This document shows, piece by piece, positions 1 to 10,450 of a DNA stretch of 64,000 bases; positions within the stretch are counted from its first letter, which is position 1, and the number at the start of each line of letters is the position of its first letter. The DNA is from Pseudomonas putida. GTDB taxonomy: Bacteria; Pseudomonadota; Gammaproteobacteria; Pseudomonadales; Pseudomonadaceae. The notes under the pieces were generated by a model that searched no databases, had not been told where the DNA came from, and saw only the letters and a program-made list of their open reading frames with translations. The translations under genes and the position numbers were made by a program. The stretch spans positions 213,232 to 277,231 of the forward strand of contig NZ_BSKJ01000005.1 in assembly GCF_030159595.1 (NCBI RefSeq). Reading direction: 5' to 3'.

Positions 1-5
1 GAAAG

Positions 6-82
6 TGGCGGACTCAGCAGGATTCGAACCTGCGACCGCTCGGTTCGTAGCCGAGTACTCTATCCAGCTGAGCTATGAGTCC
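6..82 (-). tRNA. tRNA-Arg (anticodon ACG), copy 1
   Basis: A 77-nt tRNA with encoded CCA. On the minus strand it starts GGACTCATAGCTCAGC, has an anticodon loop reading CTACGAA (ACG) and ends with the T-arm GGTTCGAATCC and an acceptor pairing with the 5' end. It is identical to the copy at 154-230. Confidence 0.97.
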
Positions 83-153
83 GCGATTGGCAGTTTTAGA
101 CCAGATACCGCTGGTTGATTGAAGCAGCCTTGCAAACAAAGCCACTTCAAAAG

Positions 154-230
154 TGGCGGACTCAGCAGGATTCGAACCTGCGACCGCTCGGTTCGTAGCC
201 GAGTACTCTATCCAGCTGAGCTATGAGTCC
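154..230 (-). tRNA. tRNA-Arg (anticodon ACG), copy 2
   Basis: A 77-nt tRNA identical to the copy at 6-82, with encoded CCA. The two lie in tandem with a 71-nt spacer, and both lie downstream of tRNA-Ser on the same strand. Tandem copies of this major Arg tRNA are common in pseudomonads. Confidence 0.97.
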
Positions 231-336
231 GTGTCTTGCCGCGCATTATAGGTCGCTGAAACATTTTTGCAAGAACGTTTTCGTTTAAAATCAACTACTT
301 AGCGTTCTTACCGCTTACAGCGCCCTACGCAAATAA

Positions 337-427
337 TGGCGGTGAAGGGGGGATTCGAACCCCCGATACCCTTATGAGGTATACTCCCTTAGCAGGGGAG
401 CGCCTTCGGCCACTCGGCCACCTCACC
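337..427 (-). tRNA. tRNA-Ser (anticodon GCT)
   Basis: A 91-nt class II tRNA with encoded CCA. It begins GGTGAGGTGGCCGAGTGG, has anticodon GCT in CTGCTAA, a long variable arm (GGGTATACC-like stem) and the T-arm GGTTCGAATCC. It reads AGC/AGU codons. Confidence 0.97.
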
Positions 428-473
428 GCAACACGAGGCGAATATTAAAGAACCTCTTTCACCTTTGCAACCC

Positions 474-499
474 TTTTTTTGAAAAAAACTTCAAAAAAA
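474..499 (-). terminator. AT-only hairpin at the csrA 3' end
   Basis: Two perfect 10-bp arms, TTTTTTTGAA and TTCAAAAAAA, flank a 6-nt loop directly against the csrA stop codon. There is no GC stem, so it is a poor classical terminator, but it is U-rich and sits exactly where csrA transcription should end. Confidence 0.4.
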
Positions 500-688
500 T
501 TAAAGGCTTGGCTCTTCATCCTTCTCCTTCTTGATCCGCAGGTAGATTTCCTCGCGGTGAACAGCCACTTCTTTCGGGGCGCTGACGCCAATACGCACCT
601 GGTTGCCTTTGACGCCAAGCACCGTCACGGTGATCTCGCCGTCTCCAATGATCAGGCTCTCGGCGCACCGACGAGTCAGAATCAACAT
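500..688 (-). CDS. csrA: Carbon storage regulator CsrA/RsmA
   Basis: A 62-residue RNA-binding protein that blocks translation by covering GGA motifs in leader mRNAs. It acts in the Gac/Rsm pathway controlling secondary metabolism, motility and biofilm. The sequence has the diagnostic start MLILTRR, the core [13 protein letters not shown] and the conserved VHREEIY near residue 43. I chose the ATG at 688 because AAGGAG lies 6 nt upstream; an ATG 18 nt further upstream overlaps that ribosome site. It is the last gene of the alaS-lysC-csrA cluster, the usual place for an RsmA homologue in pseudomonads. Confidence 0.95.
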   Translation of the reverse strand: MLILTRRCAESLIIGDGEITVTVLGVKGNQVRIGVSAPKEVAVHREEIYLRIKKEKDEEPSL

Positions 689-816
689 AGCTTTCTCCTT
701 ACGCAAAACATTCAGGGGTAACAGTCTTGGGTGTCAGGGCCGGTCGTGGACGACGACCTGGCCCGGGTTGCGCGCCACACAGGGCAGGACAGGGCCTGCG
801 TGGCGAGCAGAAACGC

Positions 817-844
817 GAAGGGCGCGGCACCAGCCGCGCCCTTC
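817..844 (-). terminator. Hairpin downstream of lysC
   Basis: A perfect 12-bp inverted repeat, GAAGGGCGCGGC / GCCGCGCCCTTC, with loop 829-832, starts 12 bp beyond the lysC stop. On the minus strand it is followed only by CGCGTTTCTG, so the U-tract is weak and read-through to csrA is possible. Confidence 0.6.
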
Positions 845-855
845 CAGGCAGCGCC

Positions 856-1350
856 TTACTCGCCCTGTCGGGCAGGAGCGTCGAGCTCGAACGCGGTGTG
901 CAGCGCGCGTACGGCCAGCTCCAGGTACTTCTCTTCAATCACCACCGAGACCTTGATCTCGGACGTGGAGATCATCTGGATGTTGATGCTCTCCTTGGCC
1001 AGGGCTTCGAACATGCGGCTGGCAACACCGGCGTGCGAACGCATGCCGACGCCAACGATCGAGACCTTGGCGATCTTGGTGTCGCCGATCACTTCACGGG
1101 CACCGATTTCGCGGGCGGTGTTTTCCAGCACGCTTTGCGCCTTCTCGTACTCGTTGCGGTGTACGGTGAAGGTGAAGTCGGTGGTGTTATCGTGCGCAAC
1201 GTTCTGCACGATCATGTCCACTTCGATGTTCGAAGCGCTGATCGGGCCGAGGATCTTGAAGGCCACGCCCGGGGTGTCCGGCACGCCGCGAATGGTCAGC
1301 TTGGCTTCATCACGGTTGAAGGCGATACCGGAAATGATCGGCTGTTCCAT
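856..1350 (-). CDS. Possible separate beta subunit of aspartate kinase (internal start in lysC)
   Basis: In-frame ATG at lysC codon 248 (reading MEQPIISGIAF) is preceded by AGAGGAATCC, a good ribosome-binding site at 4-5 nt. It would give a 164-residue protein holding only the two ACT domains. In Corynebacterium and Bacillus aspartokinases, an internal start at the equivalent place makes the beta subunit of an alpha2beta2 enzyme. The sequence shows the start signal. Use of it in this organism is inference. Confidence 0.45.
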   Translation of the reverse strand: MEQPIISGIAFNRDEAKLTIRGVPDTPGVAFKILGPISASNIEVDMIVQNVAHDNTTDFTFTVHRNEYEKAQSVLENTAREIGAREVIGDTKIAKVSIVGVGMRSHAGVASRMFEALAKESINIQMISTSEIKVSVVIEEKYLELAVRALHTAFELDAPARQGE

Positions 1351-2091
1351 GGATTCCTCTTCATCAATGGTAATGAGGGTACCCGGACCCTCTTTGAAGC
1401 TGTGCAGCACGCGCAGCGGAACGTTGTACTTGCCGGCGAACTCCACCGAACGGATCTGCAGCACCTTGGAACCGAGGCTGGCCATTTCCAGCATCTCTTC
1501 GAAGGTGATCTTCTCCAGGCGCTGAGCCTGCGGCACGACGCGTGGGTCGGTGGTGTAGACGCCATCGACGTCGGTGTAGATCTGGCACTCGTCAGCCTTC
1601 AGCGCCGCCGCCAGGGCCACACCGGTGGTGTCGGAGCCGCCACGGCCCAAGGTAGTGATGCTGCCGTGCTCGTCCACACCCTGGAAGCCGGCAACCACGA
1701 CCACACGGCCTTCCTTGAGGTCGGCGCGAATCTTCTGGTCGTCGATCTGCAGGATACGCGCCTTGTTGTGCGAGCTGTCGGTGAGGATGCGCACCTGGTT
1801 GCCGGTGTAGGACACCGCTGGCACACCACGCTTGATCAAGGCCATGGTCAGCAGGGCGATGGTGACCTGCTCACCGGTCGACACGATCACATCCAGTTCA
1901 CGCGGAACCGGCTGATCGGTGATCTGCTTGGCCAGGTCGATCAGGCGATTGGTTTCACCGCTCATGGCCGACAACACAACCACCAGGTCGTCGCCCGCCT
2001 CACGGTGCTTCTTGACCTTTTCGGCTACCTGCTCGATCCGCTCGATGGAACCGACAGAGGTGCCGCCAAATTTCTGTACGATCAACGCCAT
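856..2091 (-). CDS. lysC: Aspartate kinase
   Basis: A 411-residue cytoplasmic enzyme that phosphorylates L-aspartate, the first step to lysine, threonine, methionine and diaminopimelate. It has the KFGGTSVG motif at residues 7-14, the amino acid kinase domain to about residue 240, and two C-terminal ACT domains for feedback control. The length matches monofunctional pseudomonad LysC. It lies between alaS and csrA on the same strand. A hairpin with a U-run separates it from alaS, so it probably has its own promoter or depends on read-through. The C-terminal part may also be translated separately (see the entry at 856-1350). Confidence 0.97.
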   Translation of the reverse strand: MALIVQKFGGTSVGSIERIEQVAEKVKKHREAGDDLVVVLSAMSGETNRLIDLAKQITDQPVPRELDVIVSTGEQVTIALLTMALIKRGVPAVSYTGNQVRILTDSSHNKARILQIDDQKIRADLKEGRVVVVAGFQGVDEHGSITTLGRGGSDTTGVALAAALKADECQIYTDVDGVYTTDPRVVPQAQRLEKITFEEMLEMASLGSKVLQIRSVEFAGKYNVPLRVLHSFKEGPGTLITIDEEESMEQPIISGIAFNRDEAKLTIRGVPDTPGVAFKILGPISASNIEVDMIVQNVAHDNTTDFTFTVHRNEYEKAQSVLENTAREIGAREVIGDTKIAKVSIVGVGMRSHAGVASRMFEALAKESINIQMISTSEIKVSVVIEEKYLELAVRALHTAFELDAPARQGE

Positions 2092-2122
2092 TTCAATGGT
2101 GCCTCAGCCCATACAGGGCCCC

Positions 2123-2174
2123 AAAAAACAATCCAACATGAAGGGGTGGACGACTAGACCATCCACCCCTTCAT
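2123..2174 (-). terminator. Rho-independent terminator of alaS
   Basis: A perfect 13-bp stem, ATGAAGGGGTGGA at 2138-2150 with TCCACCCCTTCAT at 2162-2174, starts 1 bp beyond the alaS stop. On the minus strand it is followed by GTTGGATTGTTTTTTGG, which supplies the U-tract. Confidence 0.85.
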
Positions 2175-2175
2175 C

Positions 2176-4800
2176 TCAAAGTCCCTGCTCTGCGAATGGC
2201 ACGGCCAGCGCCAGGGCCTGGTCCAGTGCAGCGACGTCGACGCCACCACCTTGGGCCATGTCCGGACGGCCACCGCCCTTGCCACCCACCGCCGCAGCGG
2301 CTTGTTTCATCAGATCGCCAGCCTTGAGTTGGCTGGAGAGGTCCTTGGTCACGCCGGCCACCAGCACGACCTTGCCCTCATGCTCGCTGCCCAGCAGGAT
2401 CACTGCGTGGCCGAGCTTGTTCTTCAGCTGATCGACCAGGGCCAACAGGGCCTTGCCGTCCTGCCCATCCAGGCGAGCGGCAAGTACCTTGGCACCCTTG
2501 ACCTCAACGGCCGCGTTGGAGAGATCGTCCCCGGCGGCGCTGGCGGCCTTGGCCTGCAGCTGTTCCAGCTGCTTCTCCAGCTGGCGGTTGCGCTCAAGCA
2601 CAGCCGACAGCTTGTCGATCAGGTTGTCGCGGTTACCCTTGACCAGTTGCGCGGCCTCCTTGACCTGCTCTTCGGCAGCGTTCAGGTAGGCCAGCGCAGC
2701 CGCGCCGGTAACCGCTTCGATACGGCGCACGCCAGAGGCCACGCCGCCTTCGCTGATGATCTTGAACAGGCTGATGTCACCGGTGCGCTTGGCGTGGATA
2801 CCGCCGCACAGTTCCACCGAGAAATCACCGCCCATGCTCAACACACGCACGGTGTCGCCATACTTCTCACCGAACAGCGCCATGGCACCTTTGGCCTTGG
2901 CGGTTTCGATGTCGGTCAGTTCGGTTTCCACGGCAGTGTTCTTGCGCACTTCGCGGTTGACGATGTCTTCCAGTTGCTTGATCTGCTCTGGCTTCAGCGC
3001 CTCGAAGTGGCTGAAGTCGAAACGCAGGCGCTGGCTGTCGACCAAAGAGCCCTTCTGCTGTACATGCTCACCCAGTACCTGGCGCAGCGCTTCGTGCAGC
3101 AGGTGGGTGGCGGAGTGGTTCAGCGAGGTGGCGTGCTGCACATCGGCATCGACCTTGGCCTCGACCGGCGAACCGATCACCAGCGCGCCGCTGGCGACCA
3201 CGCCGTGGTGCAGGAAGGCACCGCCAGTCTTGGTGGTGTCGCGCACGTCGAAGCGCGCTGCGCCGGCCTGCAGGAAGCCGGTGTCACCCACCTGGCCACC
3301 CGATTCGGCGTAGAACGGCGTGCGGTCGAGCACGACCACGCCCTGCTCGCCTTCACCCAACTGGTCGACGGCCTGGCCGTCTTTGTACAGGGCGATGATC
3401 TTGCCCTGGCCTTCGGTGGCGTCGTAGCCGAGGAATTCGGTGGCGCTGTCGACCTTGACCACACTGTTGTAGTCCATGCCGAAGGCGCTCGCGGAACGCG
3501 CACGCTCACGCTGGGCGTCCATCTCGCGCTCGAAGCCGGCTTCGTCGATGGTCAGCTCGCGCTCACGGGCGATGTCGGCGGTCAGGTCCATCGGGAAGCC
3601 GTAGGTGTCGTACAGTTTGAACACCACGTCACCCGGTACCACGTCGCCTTTCAGTTGGGCCAGGTCCTGCTCGAGGATGCGCAGGCCCTGCTCCAGGGTC
3701 TTGGCGAACTGCTCTTCTTCAGCCTTGAGCACGCGCTCGATGTGCGCTTGCTGGCTCTTCAGCTCCGGGAAGGCTTCGCCCATTTCGGCGGCCAGTGCGG
3801 CAACGATCTGGTAGAAGAAGCTGCCCTTGGCACCCAGCTTGTTGCCGTGGCGGCAGGCGCGACGAATGATGCGGCGCAGCACATAGCCACGGCCTTCATT
3901 GGACGGCAGCACACCGTCGGCGATCAGGAAACCGCACGAGCGGATGTGGTCGGCTACCACTTTCAGCGAAGCCTGGCCGTCGTTGCTGCAACCGATGGCC
4001 TTGGCAGCGGCTGCCAGCAGGTTCTGGAACAGGTCGATCTCGTAGTTCGAGTGCACATGCTGCAGCACGGCACTGACACGCTCCAGGCCCATGCCGGTGT
4101 CGACCGACGGCGCTGGCAGCGGGTGCAGCACGCCGTCGGCGGTGCGGTTGAACTGCATGAACACGTTGTTCCAGATCTCGATGTAGCGGTCGCCGTCTTC
4201 TTCTGGCGAGCCGGGTGGGCCGCCCCAGATGTCCGCGCCGTGGTCGTAGAAGATCTCGGTGCACGGGCCGCACGGGCCAGTGTCACCCATGGTCCAGAAG
4301 TTGTCGGAGGCGTACGGGGCGCCTTTGTTGTCGCCGATGCGCACCATGCGCTCTTCCGGCACGCCGACTTCCTTGGTCCAGATGTCGTAGGCTTCGTCGT
4401 CAGTGGCGTAGACGGTGACCCAGAGCTTTTCCTTGGGCAGGTTCAGCCATTTGTCCGAGGTCAGGAAGGTCCAGGCGAAGGTGATGGCATCGCGCTTGAA
4501 ATAGTCGCCGAAGCTGAAGTTGCCCAGCATTTCGAAGAAGGTGTGGTGACGCGCGGTGTAACCGACGTTTTCCAGGTCGTTGTGCTTACCGCCGGCGCGC
4601 ACGCACTTCTGGCTGCTGACAGCACGGGTGTAGGCGCGCTTCTCCGCACCGAGGAAGCAGTCCTTGAACTGGTTCATGCCGGCATTGGTGAACAGCAGGG
4701 TCGGGTCGTTGTTCGGAATCAGCGAACTGGAGGCGACTCGGGTATGTCCCTGCTCTTCGAAGAAGCGAAGGAAGGCTTCACGGATTTCTGCGCTTTTCAT
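2176..4800 (-). CDS. alaS: Alanine--tRNA ligase
   Basis: An 874-residue class II aminoacyl-tRNA synthetase that charges tRNA-Ala. Visible parts are the N-terminal catalytic core starting [11 protein letters not shown], the editing domain with zinc ligands HSATHLLH and CGGIHAKR, and the C-terminal DHHA1 domain. The frame stays open upstream to 5001, but family length and a GGAAG ribosome site just before the ATG at 4800 set the start there. It is the first gene of the alaS-lysC-csrA cluster and is followed by a strong terminator. Confidence 0.97.
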   Translation of the reverse strand: MKSAEIREAFLRFFEEQGHTRVASSSLIPNNDPTLLFTNAGMNQFKDCFLGAEKRAYTRAVSSQKCVRAGGKHNDLENVGYTARHHTFFEMLGNFSFGDYFKRDAITFAWTFLTSDKWLNLPKEKLWVTVYATDDEAYDIWTKEVGVPEERMVRIGDNKGAPYASDNFWTMGDTGPCGPCTEIFYDHGADIWGGPPGSPEEDGDRYIEIWNNVFMQFNRTADGVLHPLPAPSVDTGMGLERVSAVLQHVHSNYEIDLFQNLLAAAAKAIGCSNDGQASLKVVADHIRSCGFLIADGVLPSNEGRGYVLRRIIRRACRHGNKLGAKGSFFYQIVAALAAEMGEAFPELKSQQAHIERVLKAEEEQFAKTLEQGLRILEQDLAQLKGDVVPGDVVFKLYDTYGFPMDLTADIARERELTIDEAGFEREMDAQRERARSASAFGMDYNSVVKVDSATEFLGYDATEGQGKIIALYKDGQAVDQLGEGEQGVVVLDRTPFYAESGGQVGDTGFLQAGAARFDVRDTTKTGGAFLHHGVVASGALVIGSPVEAKVDADVQHATSLNHSATHLLHEALRQVLGEHVQQKGSLVDSQRLRFDFSHFEALKPEQIKQLEDIVNREVRKNTAVETELTDIETAKAKGAMALFGEKYGDTVRVLSMGGDFSVELCGGIHAKRTGDISLFKIISEGGVASGVRRIEAVTGAAALAYLNAAEEQVKEAAQLVKGNRDNLIDKLSAVLERNRQLEKQLEQLQAKAASAAGDDLSNAAVEVKGAKVLAARLDGQDGKALLALVDQLKNKLGHAVILLGSEHEGKVVLVAGVTKDLSSQLKAGDLMKQAAAAVGGKGGGRPDMAQGGGVDVAALDQALALAVPFAEQGL

Positions 4801-5083
4801 AGGTTCTTCCACGGAAACGGCGGCCCACTTGGGCAAACACGTCGACGAAACGACGGCAAAGGGCCGCATTATATCGGTCCTGCAATCTCGATGCAGTGTG
4901 TTTATACGATAGAAACCGTCGTTTGAACGGTTTTTCGGGCTATGCAAACGAAAATGACATGACCGGATGCTAAATCCTGCCTTTCGCCACTGGCAAGCCA
5001 ATTACCGCTGATGGGGAGGGAAAATGGAACAGGCGGTGAATTAAAAGGTTTTCATCATGGATGGGATCCGAAACCGAGTCGCC

Positions 5084-5170
5084 TTCCTCGCGGGTAAACC
5101 CGCTCCCAGAGGTACTTCAACACGTTCAGGCATTGCACATAACCGGTGGGAGCGGGTTTACCCGCGAAGC
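5084..5170. repeat. REP pair A between astE and alaS
   Basis: Two inverted copies of the P. putida REP core (TCGCGGGTAAACCCGC with GCTCCCA, and the reverse) face each other across about 38 bp, in a 383-bp gap that also holds the alaS promoter region. The structure is a long imperfect hairpin on the 3' side of astE and may protect or end that mRNA. I see no gene in the gap 4801-5183. Confidence 0.8.
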
Positions 5171-5183
5171 AGGCGCCGCGGTC

Positions 5184-6191
5184 TCAGCCCAGGCGCTGCC
5201 CGGAATCCGGCACGATCAAAATGCCAGCCCGCAAGCCATTCTTGACCTTGGGATTGGGGAAGATGATCCGCGCCCCCTCCTCCTCGACCACCCAGCGCGT
5301 CTCGGCCAGGTCTTCGGCCAGCAGGTAGCCCTTGCTCAGCTCGGAGAAGTTCTCGATGTCCGCAGGCAGGTGCAGGTGGAAGCTGTCGCTGTGCTTGATG
5401 ATTTCGCGGGACACACTGAACAGCTGCAGGCCATCCAGCGAACCCTCGCCCTCTGGCTCGGTCGCCTCGATGATGCGGATCAGCCGCTCTTCCAGCTTGT
5501 CGAGGTTGACCTGCTCGTTCTGGCCGAACGGGCGGGCCTTGCCCAACTCCAGCGTAAAGGCTTCGGCATCCAGTTGCTCGTAGGTGAAGGCGCTGAAGGT
5601 GATGGAAGATTTGCTTTGCAGCAGCACCGCCTCCATGCCGGCCGCCGCCAGGCGCGCCAGTTCACGGCGGGAATGCTTGCGCCCCTCTTTATAGGGGTAC
5701 AAGGCGAATTGCTCGATCTTCGAACCGCGGATGGCGGTATGCAGGTCGTAATGCAGGCGGCTGCGCCCCGGCTTGCTGAAGAACACTCGGGCGAACTGCT
5801 CCAGCTCTGCAGCACGCAACGCCTCAAAGCCGCTGGACAGCTCATGGCGACCATTGAACAGGCGGTTGATGTCCTGCTCGATGAAGCGCTCACCCTTGCG
5901 GATGGCCGCCGGGTTGCCGAACAGGAACAGCAGCCGCGCCTTTGGCTTGATCTTGCCGTTGGCCACGCCGTGCAGCAGCCGCTCAAGCAATTCGATGGGT
6001 GCTGTTTCGTTGCCATGGATGCCGGCGGACAACAGCAAGTCCAGCCCGCAATCCTCGTTCTCGGCAGGGCGTACTTCAAGCGCGCCCTCCCCCAGCCAGC
6101 GCAAACGCGCGCCCTTGGGTGTCACTTGGGTCTTCTCGGCCGGTTCGTGATCGGTGAGGGTCAGCTCAAGCAATTTGCCAAGGGCGAGCAT
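5184..6191 (-). CDS. astE: Succinylglutamate desuccinylase
   Basis: A 335-residue zinc hydrolase of the M14-like AstE/aspartoacylase family that splits N-succinylglutamate into glutamate and succinate, the last step of arginine catabolism by the AST route. Zinc-ligand motifs are visible in GIHGNETAP (His, Glu) and YDLHTAIRG (His). The ATG at 6191 has TAAGGAAG upstream and gives the family length. An upstream extension to 6356 runs through the preceding gene and is rejected. It is the last gene of the aru/ast operon, followed by REP pair A. Confidence 0.96.
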   Translation of the reverse strand: MLALGKLLELTLTDHEPAEKTQVTPKGARLRWLGEGALEVRPAENEDCGLDLLLSAGIHGNETAPIELLERLLHGVANGKIKPKARLLFLFGNPAAIRKGERFIEQDINRLFNGRHELSSGFEALRAAELEQFARVFFSKPGRSRLHYDLHTAIRGSKIEQFALYPYKEGRKHSRRELARLAAAGMEAVLLQSKSSITFSAFTYEQLDAEAFTLELGKARPFGQNEQVNLDKLEERLIRIIEATEPEGEGSLDGLQLFSVSREIIKHSDSFHLHLPADIENFSELSKGYLLAEDLAETRWVVEEEGARIIFPNPKVKNGLRAGILIVPDSGQRLG

Positions 6192-6201
6192 AGGGGCTTC
6201 C

Positions 6202-6492
6202 TTAGTGGTGGTGGCCGCAGTCAGGGCCATGGACGTGATCGTCGTCTTCGCCAACCTCGGCCGGCTCCATTTCCAGCTGAAGGCTGACCAGGTTGGTGGC
6301 CATCGGGCGCAGCAGCAGGTTGGCGTACTCGGTGTCGTCTTCCTCGACATCCACACCGATCAGCAGCTGGCCACGGCCGTCCTGCTGAATCCATACTTCC
6401 TTGCCTTGCCAAACCACGGCAAAACGGGTGCAGGAGGTTTCCAGCTGGGTGCCGTCTTCATCTTCGAGGATCAGGCGCAGGGCGTCGGTCAT
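6202..6492 (-). CDS. Small acidic protein with His-rich tail in the ast operon
   Basis: A 96-residue protein starting [14 protein letters not shown] and ending [13 protein letters not shown]. It sits between astB (14 bp away) and astE (10 bp away) on the same strand, so it is surely co-transcribed with them. Homologues occupy this place in other pseudomonads, and I recall some labelled topoisomerase II, for which nothing in the sequence gives support. The tail with five His, one Cys and Asp residues looks like a metal-binding site. A role in supplying or sensing zinc for the neighbouring AstE is only a guess. Function unknown. Confidence 0.85.
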   Translation of the reverse strand: MTDALRLILEDEDGTQLETSCTRFAVVWQGKEVWIQQDGRGQLLIGVDVEEDDTEYANLLLRPMATNLVSLQLEMEPAEVGEDDDHVHGPDCGHHH

Positions 6493-6506
6493 TGCAAAGT
6501 CTCTCT

Positions 6507-7856
6507 TCAAGGTTGTCGTTGGAACGGATACACCGAGCCCAACTTCAGGATCTGGGTCAATTCGTCCAGTGCCGTACGGCATTCCACCAGCAGTTGCGGG
6601 TCGACCAGGTCCGCATCGCTCAGGCGATCGCGGTAATGCTTGTCGACCCACTGCACCAGGGTGTCGTACAGCGGGGCGGTCATGATAACGCCTTGGTTGA
6701 CCGCTGCCAGTTCCGATTCCTTCAACGCCACACGCAGACGCAGGCAAGCTGGGCCACCACCGTTCTGCATACTCTGCTTGAGGTCAAACACCTTGACCTC
6801 CTTCACCGGGCCACCGTGGCTGATCAGCTGACTCAGGTAGGCCCAGACCCGCTCGTTGTTGCGGCACTCTTCCGGCACCACCAGCAGCATGGAACCGTCG
6901 TCGCGGCTGAGTAGCTGGCTGTTGAACAGGTAGGAACGCACCGCGTCCTCCACCGCCACCGCCGCCCGTGGCACACAGATGGCCTGGAAGTTGCCACCCT
7001 TGCTGGCCAGTTTAGCTCGCAGCTGGCCAAGCACTGCGTCAGTCTCGAGGAAGGCGTCCTCGTGATAGAACAGCACCTCGCCGTTGCCCACCGAAATCAC
7101 ATCATTGTGGAACACACCCTGGTCGATCACCGCCGGGTTCTGTTGAGCGTAGACCACACCGTCATCGCTCAGCCCATGCAGCCGTGCGACCGCCTGCGAG
7201 GCCTCCAGCGTTTGCCGGGCCGGGTACTTCTGCGGCGCAGGGTAACGACTGTCGAAGGCACTGCGGCCATAAACGAAGAACTCCACACCAGCCTCGCCAT
7301 AGGCTCGGCAGAAGCGCGTGTGGTTGGCCGCGCCCTCGTCACCGAACTGTGCCACGGCAGGCAACGCCGCGTGATGGGCAAAGTGTTTCTCGTTGTTGAA
7401 CATGGCACCCAGCACGCGACTGGTAGTCGGATGCTCGATGCTGCGGTGGTACTTGCAGTTCAGGTTGGCCGCGGTGAAATGCACGCGGCCATCCGCCGTG
7501 TCGGCACTGGGGCTGACCGTGGCGGCGTTGGCCACCCACATGCTCGACGCCGAGCAACTGGCCACCAACAGCGGCATCGCTTCTTTGGCCGCACGCTGGA
7601 TCACCTCGGCATCACTGCCGCTGAAGCCCAGGCGGCGCAGCGCGGCCACATCCGGGCGCTCCTGCGGCGCCAGCACACCTTGCTTGAAGCCCAGGTCGGC
7701 CAGCGCCTTCATTTTTGCCAGGCCCTGGCGCGCGGCTTCACGTGGGTTGGAACCCTGCTGGCTGTTGCTCTGCGAAGCCACGTTGCCGTAGGACAGGCCG
7801 CCATAGTTGTGGGTAGGCCCCACCAGGCCATCAAAATTCACTTCGTAGGATTTCAT
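6507..7856 (-). CDS. astB: N-succinylarginine dihydrolase
   Basis: A 449-residue enzyme of the guanidino-group-modifying superfamily. It converts N2-succinylarginine to N2-succinylornithine, two ammonia and CO2, the second step of the AST pathway. The family start [20 protein letters not shown] is intact and the length is normal. GGAG lies 8 nt before the ATG. It follows astD by 23 bp in the same operon. Confidence 0.97.
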   Translation of the reverse strand: MKSYEVNFDGLVGPTHNYGGLSYGNVASQSNSQQGSNPREAARQGLAKMKALADLGFKQGVLAPQERPDVAALRRLGFSGSDAEVIQRAAKEAMPLLVASCSASSMWVANAATVSPSADTADGRVHFTAANLNCKYHRSIEHPTTSRVLGAMFNNEKHFAHHAALPAVAQFGDEGAANHTRFCRAYGEAGVEFFVYGRSAFDSRYPAPQKYPARQTLEASQAVARLHGLSDDGVVYAQQNPAVIDQGVFHNDVISVGNGEVLFYHEDAFLETDAVLGQLRAKLASKGGNFQAICVPRAAVAVEDAVRSYLFNSQLLSRDDGSMLLVVPEECRNNERVWAYLSQLISHGGPVKEVKVFDLKQSMQNGGGPACLRLRVALKESELAAVNQGVIMTAPLYDTLVQWVDKHYRDRLSDADLVDPQLLVECRTALDELTQILKLGSVYPFQRQP

Positions 7857-7879
7857 CGGCTAGGCTCCGTGACCTGTTG

Positions 7880-9343
<1,464 letters not shown>

Positions 9344-10372
9344 TTATTGGGCCTCCCGGCTAGCCGACAGCGGCACCGCACGCACATTGTCGCCGGCGCC
9401 CATGCGCAGGCGCTTGGCGGTCAACGGGTCGACCACCAGGGTACCGGCGGCCAGCCGCGCAGGTGCAGCGGTAATGCGGCAGTCGTCGCGCTTGCGGTTG
9501 TGGATGATGTACGGGGTGGCGTCATCGCCCGGCGTGCCCACGGCCAGCACCAGGGTCTGGCTCTCGCGCACGGCGCGGATCTTGGCGGTGTCGCATTCGA
9601 TGGCGGGGCCGGCGTCGAAGATGTCGACGTAGCCCTGATAGTTGAAGCCTTCCTGCTTGAGCATGGCCAGCGCCGGCTCGGTGTCTTTATGCACGCGGCC
9701 GATCACGTCGCGCGCCGCCTCGGACAGGAAGCAGGTGTAAAGCGGGAATTTGGGCATCAGCTCGGCGATGAACGACTTGTTGCCCACGCCAGTGAGGTAG
9801 TCGGCCTGGCTGAACTCCATCTTGAAGAAGTGCCGGCCCAGGCTTTCCCAGAACGGCGAACGCCCCTGCTCGTCAGACATGCCACGCATTTCGGCAATGA
9901 TCTTCTTGCCGAACAGCTCCGGGAACTCGGCAATGAACAGCATGCGCGCGCGCGACAGCAGGCGGCCATTGAGGCCAGAACGGTAGTCACTGCGCAAGAA
10001 CAGCGAGCACAGCTCGGAGTTGCCGGTCAGGTCGTTGGCCAGGAACAGCGTGGGGATTTCGCGGTAGATCTTCAGCTCCTGCGAGGCGCTGACGGTCAGG
10101 CCGACCCGGTAGTTGTACCAAGGCTCGCGCAGGCCGACGGCACCGGCGATGGCACTGATGCCGACCACCAGGCCTTCGTCATTTTCCAGCACGAACAGGT
10201 AGTCGGTGTCACCACGCTCGGCCTCGCCGCGGAAGCTCTTTTCCGCCCAGCCAACGCGTTGCCCCAGGCGCTCTTCGTTGGCCGGCAGCGTGGTCAGCCC
10301 GGTGGTGCCGGTGCTGCGTGCCAATTCGATCAACGCAGGCAAATCGCTGCTGCGTACAGGACGAACGATCAT
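9344..10372 (-). CDS. aruG: Arginine N-succinyltransferase, beta subunit
   Basis: A 342-residue GNAT-fold subunit that works with AruF to succinylate the alpha-amino group of arginine (and ornithine) using succinyl-CoA, the first AST step. It begins MIVRPVRSSDLPALIELAR and keeps the family pattern GLTTLPA and SELCSLFL. AAGGAGAT lies just before the ATG at 10372. Its neighbour aruF, 78 bp upstream, is a diverged paralogue, which is the two-gene arrangement known from P. aeruginosa rather than the single astA of E. coli. Confidence 0.95.
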   Translation of the reverse strand: MIVRPVRSSDLPALIELARSTGTTGLTTLPANEERLGQRVGWAEKSFRGEAERGDTDYLFVLENDEGLVVGISAIAGAVGLREPWYNYRVGLTVSASQELKIYREIPTLFLANDLTGNSELCSLFLRSDYRSGLNGRLLSRARMLFIAEFPELFGKKIIAEMRGMSDEQGRSPFWESLGRHFFKMEFSQADYLTGVGNKSFIAELMPKFPLYTCFLSEAARDVIGRVHKDTEPALAMLKQEGFNYQGYVDIFDAGPAIECDTAKIRAVRESQTLVLAVGTPGDDATPYIIHNRKRDDCRITAAPARLAAGTLVVDPLTAKRLRMGAGDNVRAVPLSASREAQ

Positions 10373-10450
10373 GCTATCTCCTTGTGCGGCGGCGTCGGCC
10401 GGCGCGAAACTCTTCTAACGCATCAATCCCGAAACGTCTGTTGCCAGACC

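Noticed and set aside
6-230. Tandem tRNA-Arg genes as an integration site of a genomic island
   Set aside because: No integrase, no partial tRNA copy and no change in gene type beside them; both genes are whole.
727-2157. Long plus-strand ORF (476 codons) opposite lysC
   Set aside because: It mirrors lysC in the antisense frame, is rich in His, Gly and Leu like all GC-rich antisense shadows, and has no family features.
4801-5001. N-terminal extension of alaS by 67 residues
   Set aside because: Not part of the alanyl-tRNA synthetase family; the ribosome site and family start are at 4800.
5081-5170. Inverted repeats as CRISPR repeats
   Set aside because: The copies occur as inverted pairs spread over the window with the P. 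putida REP core. There is no regular array of direct repeats and spacers.
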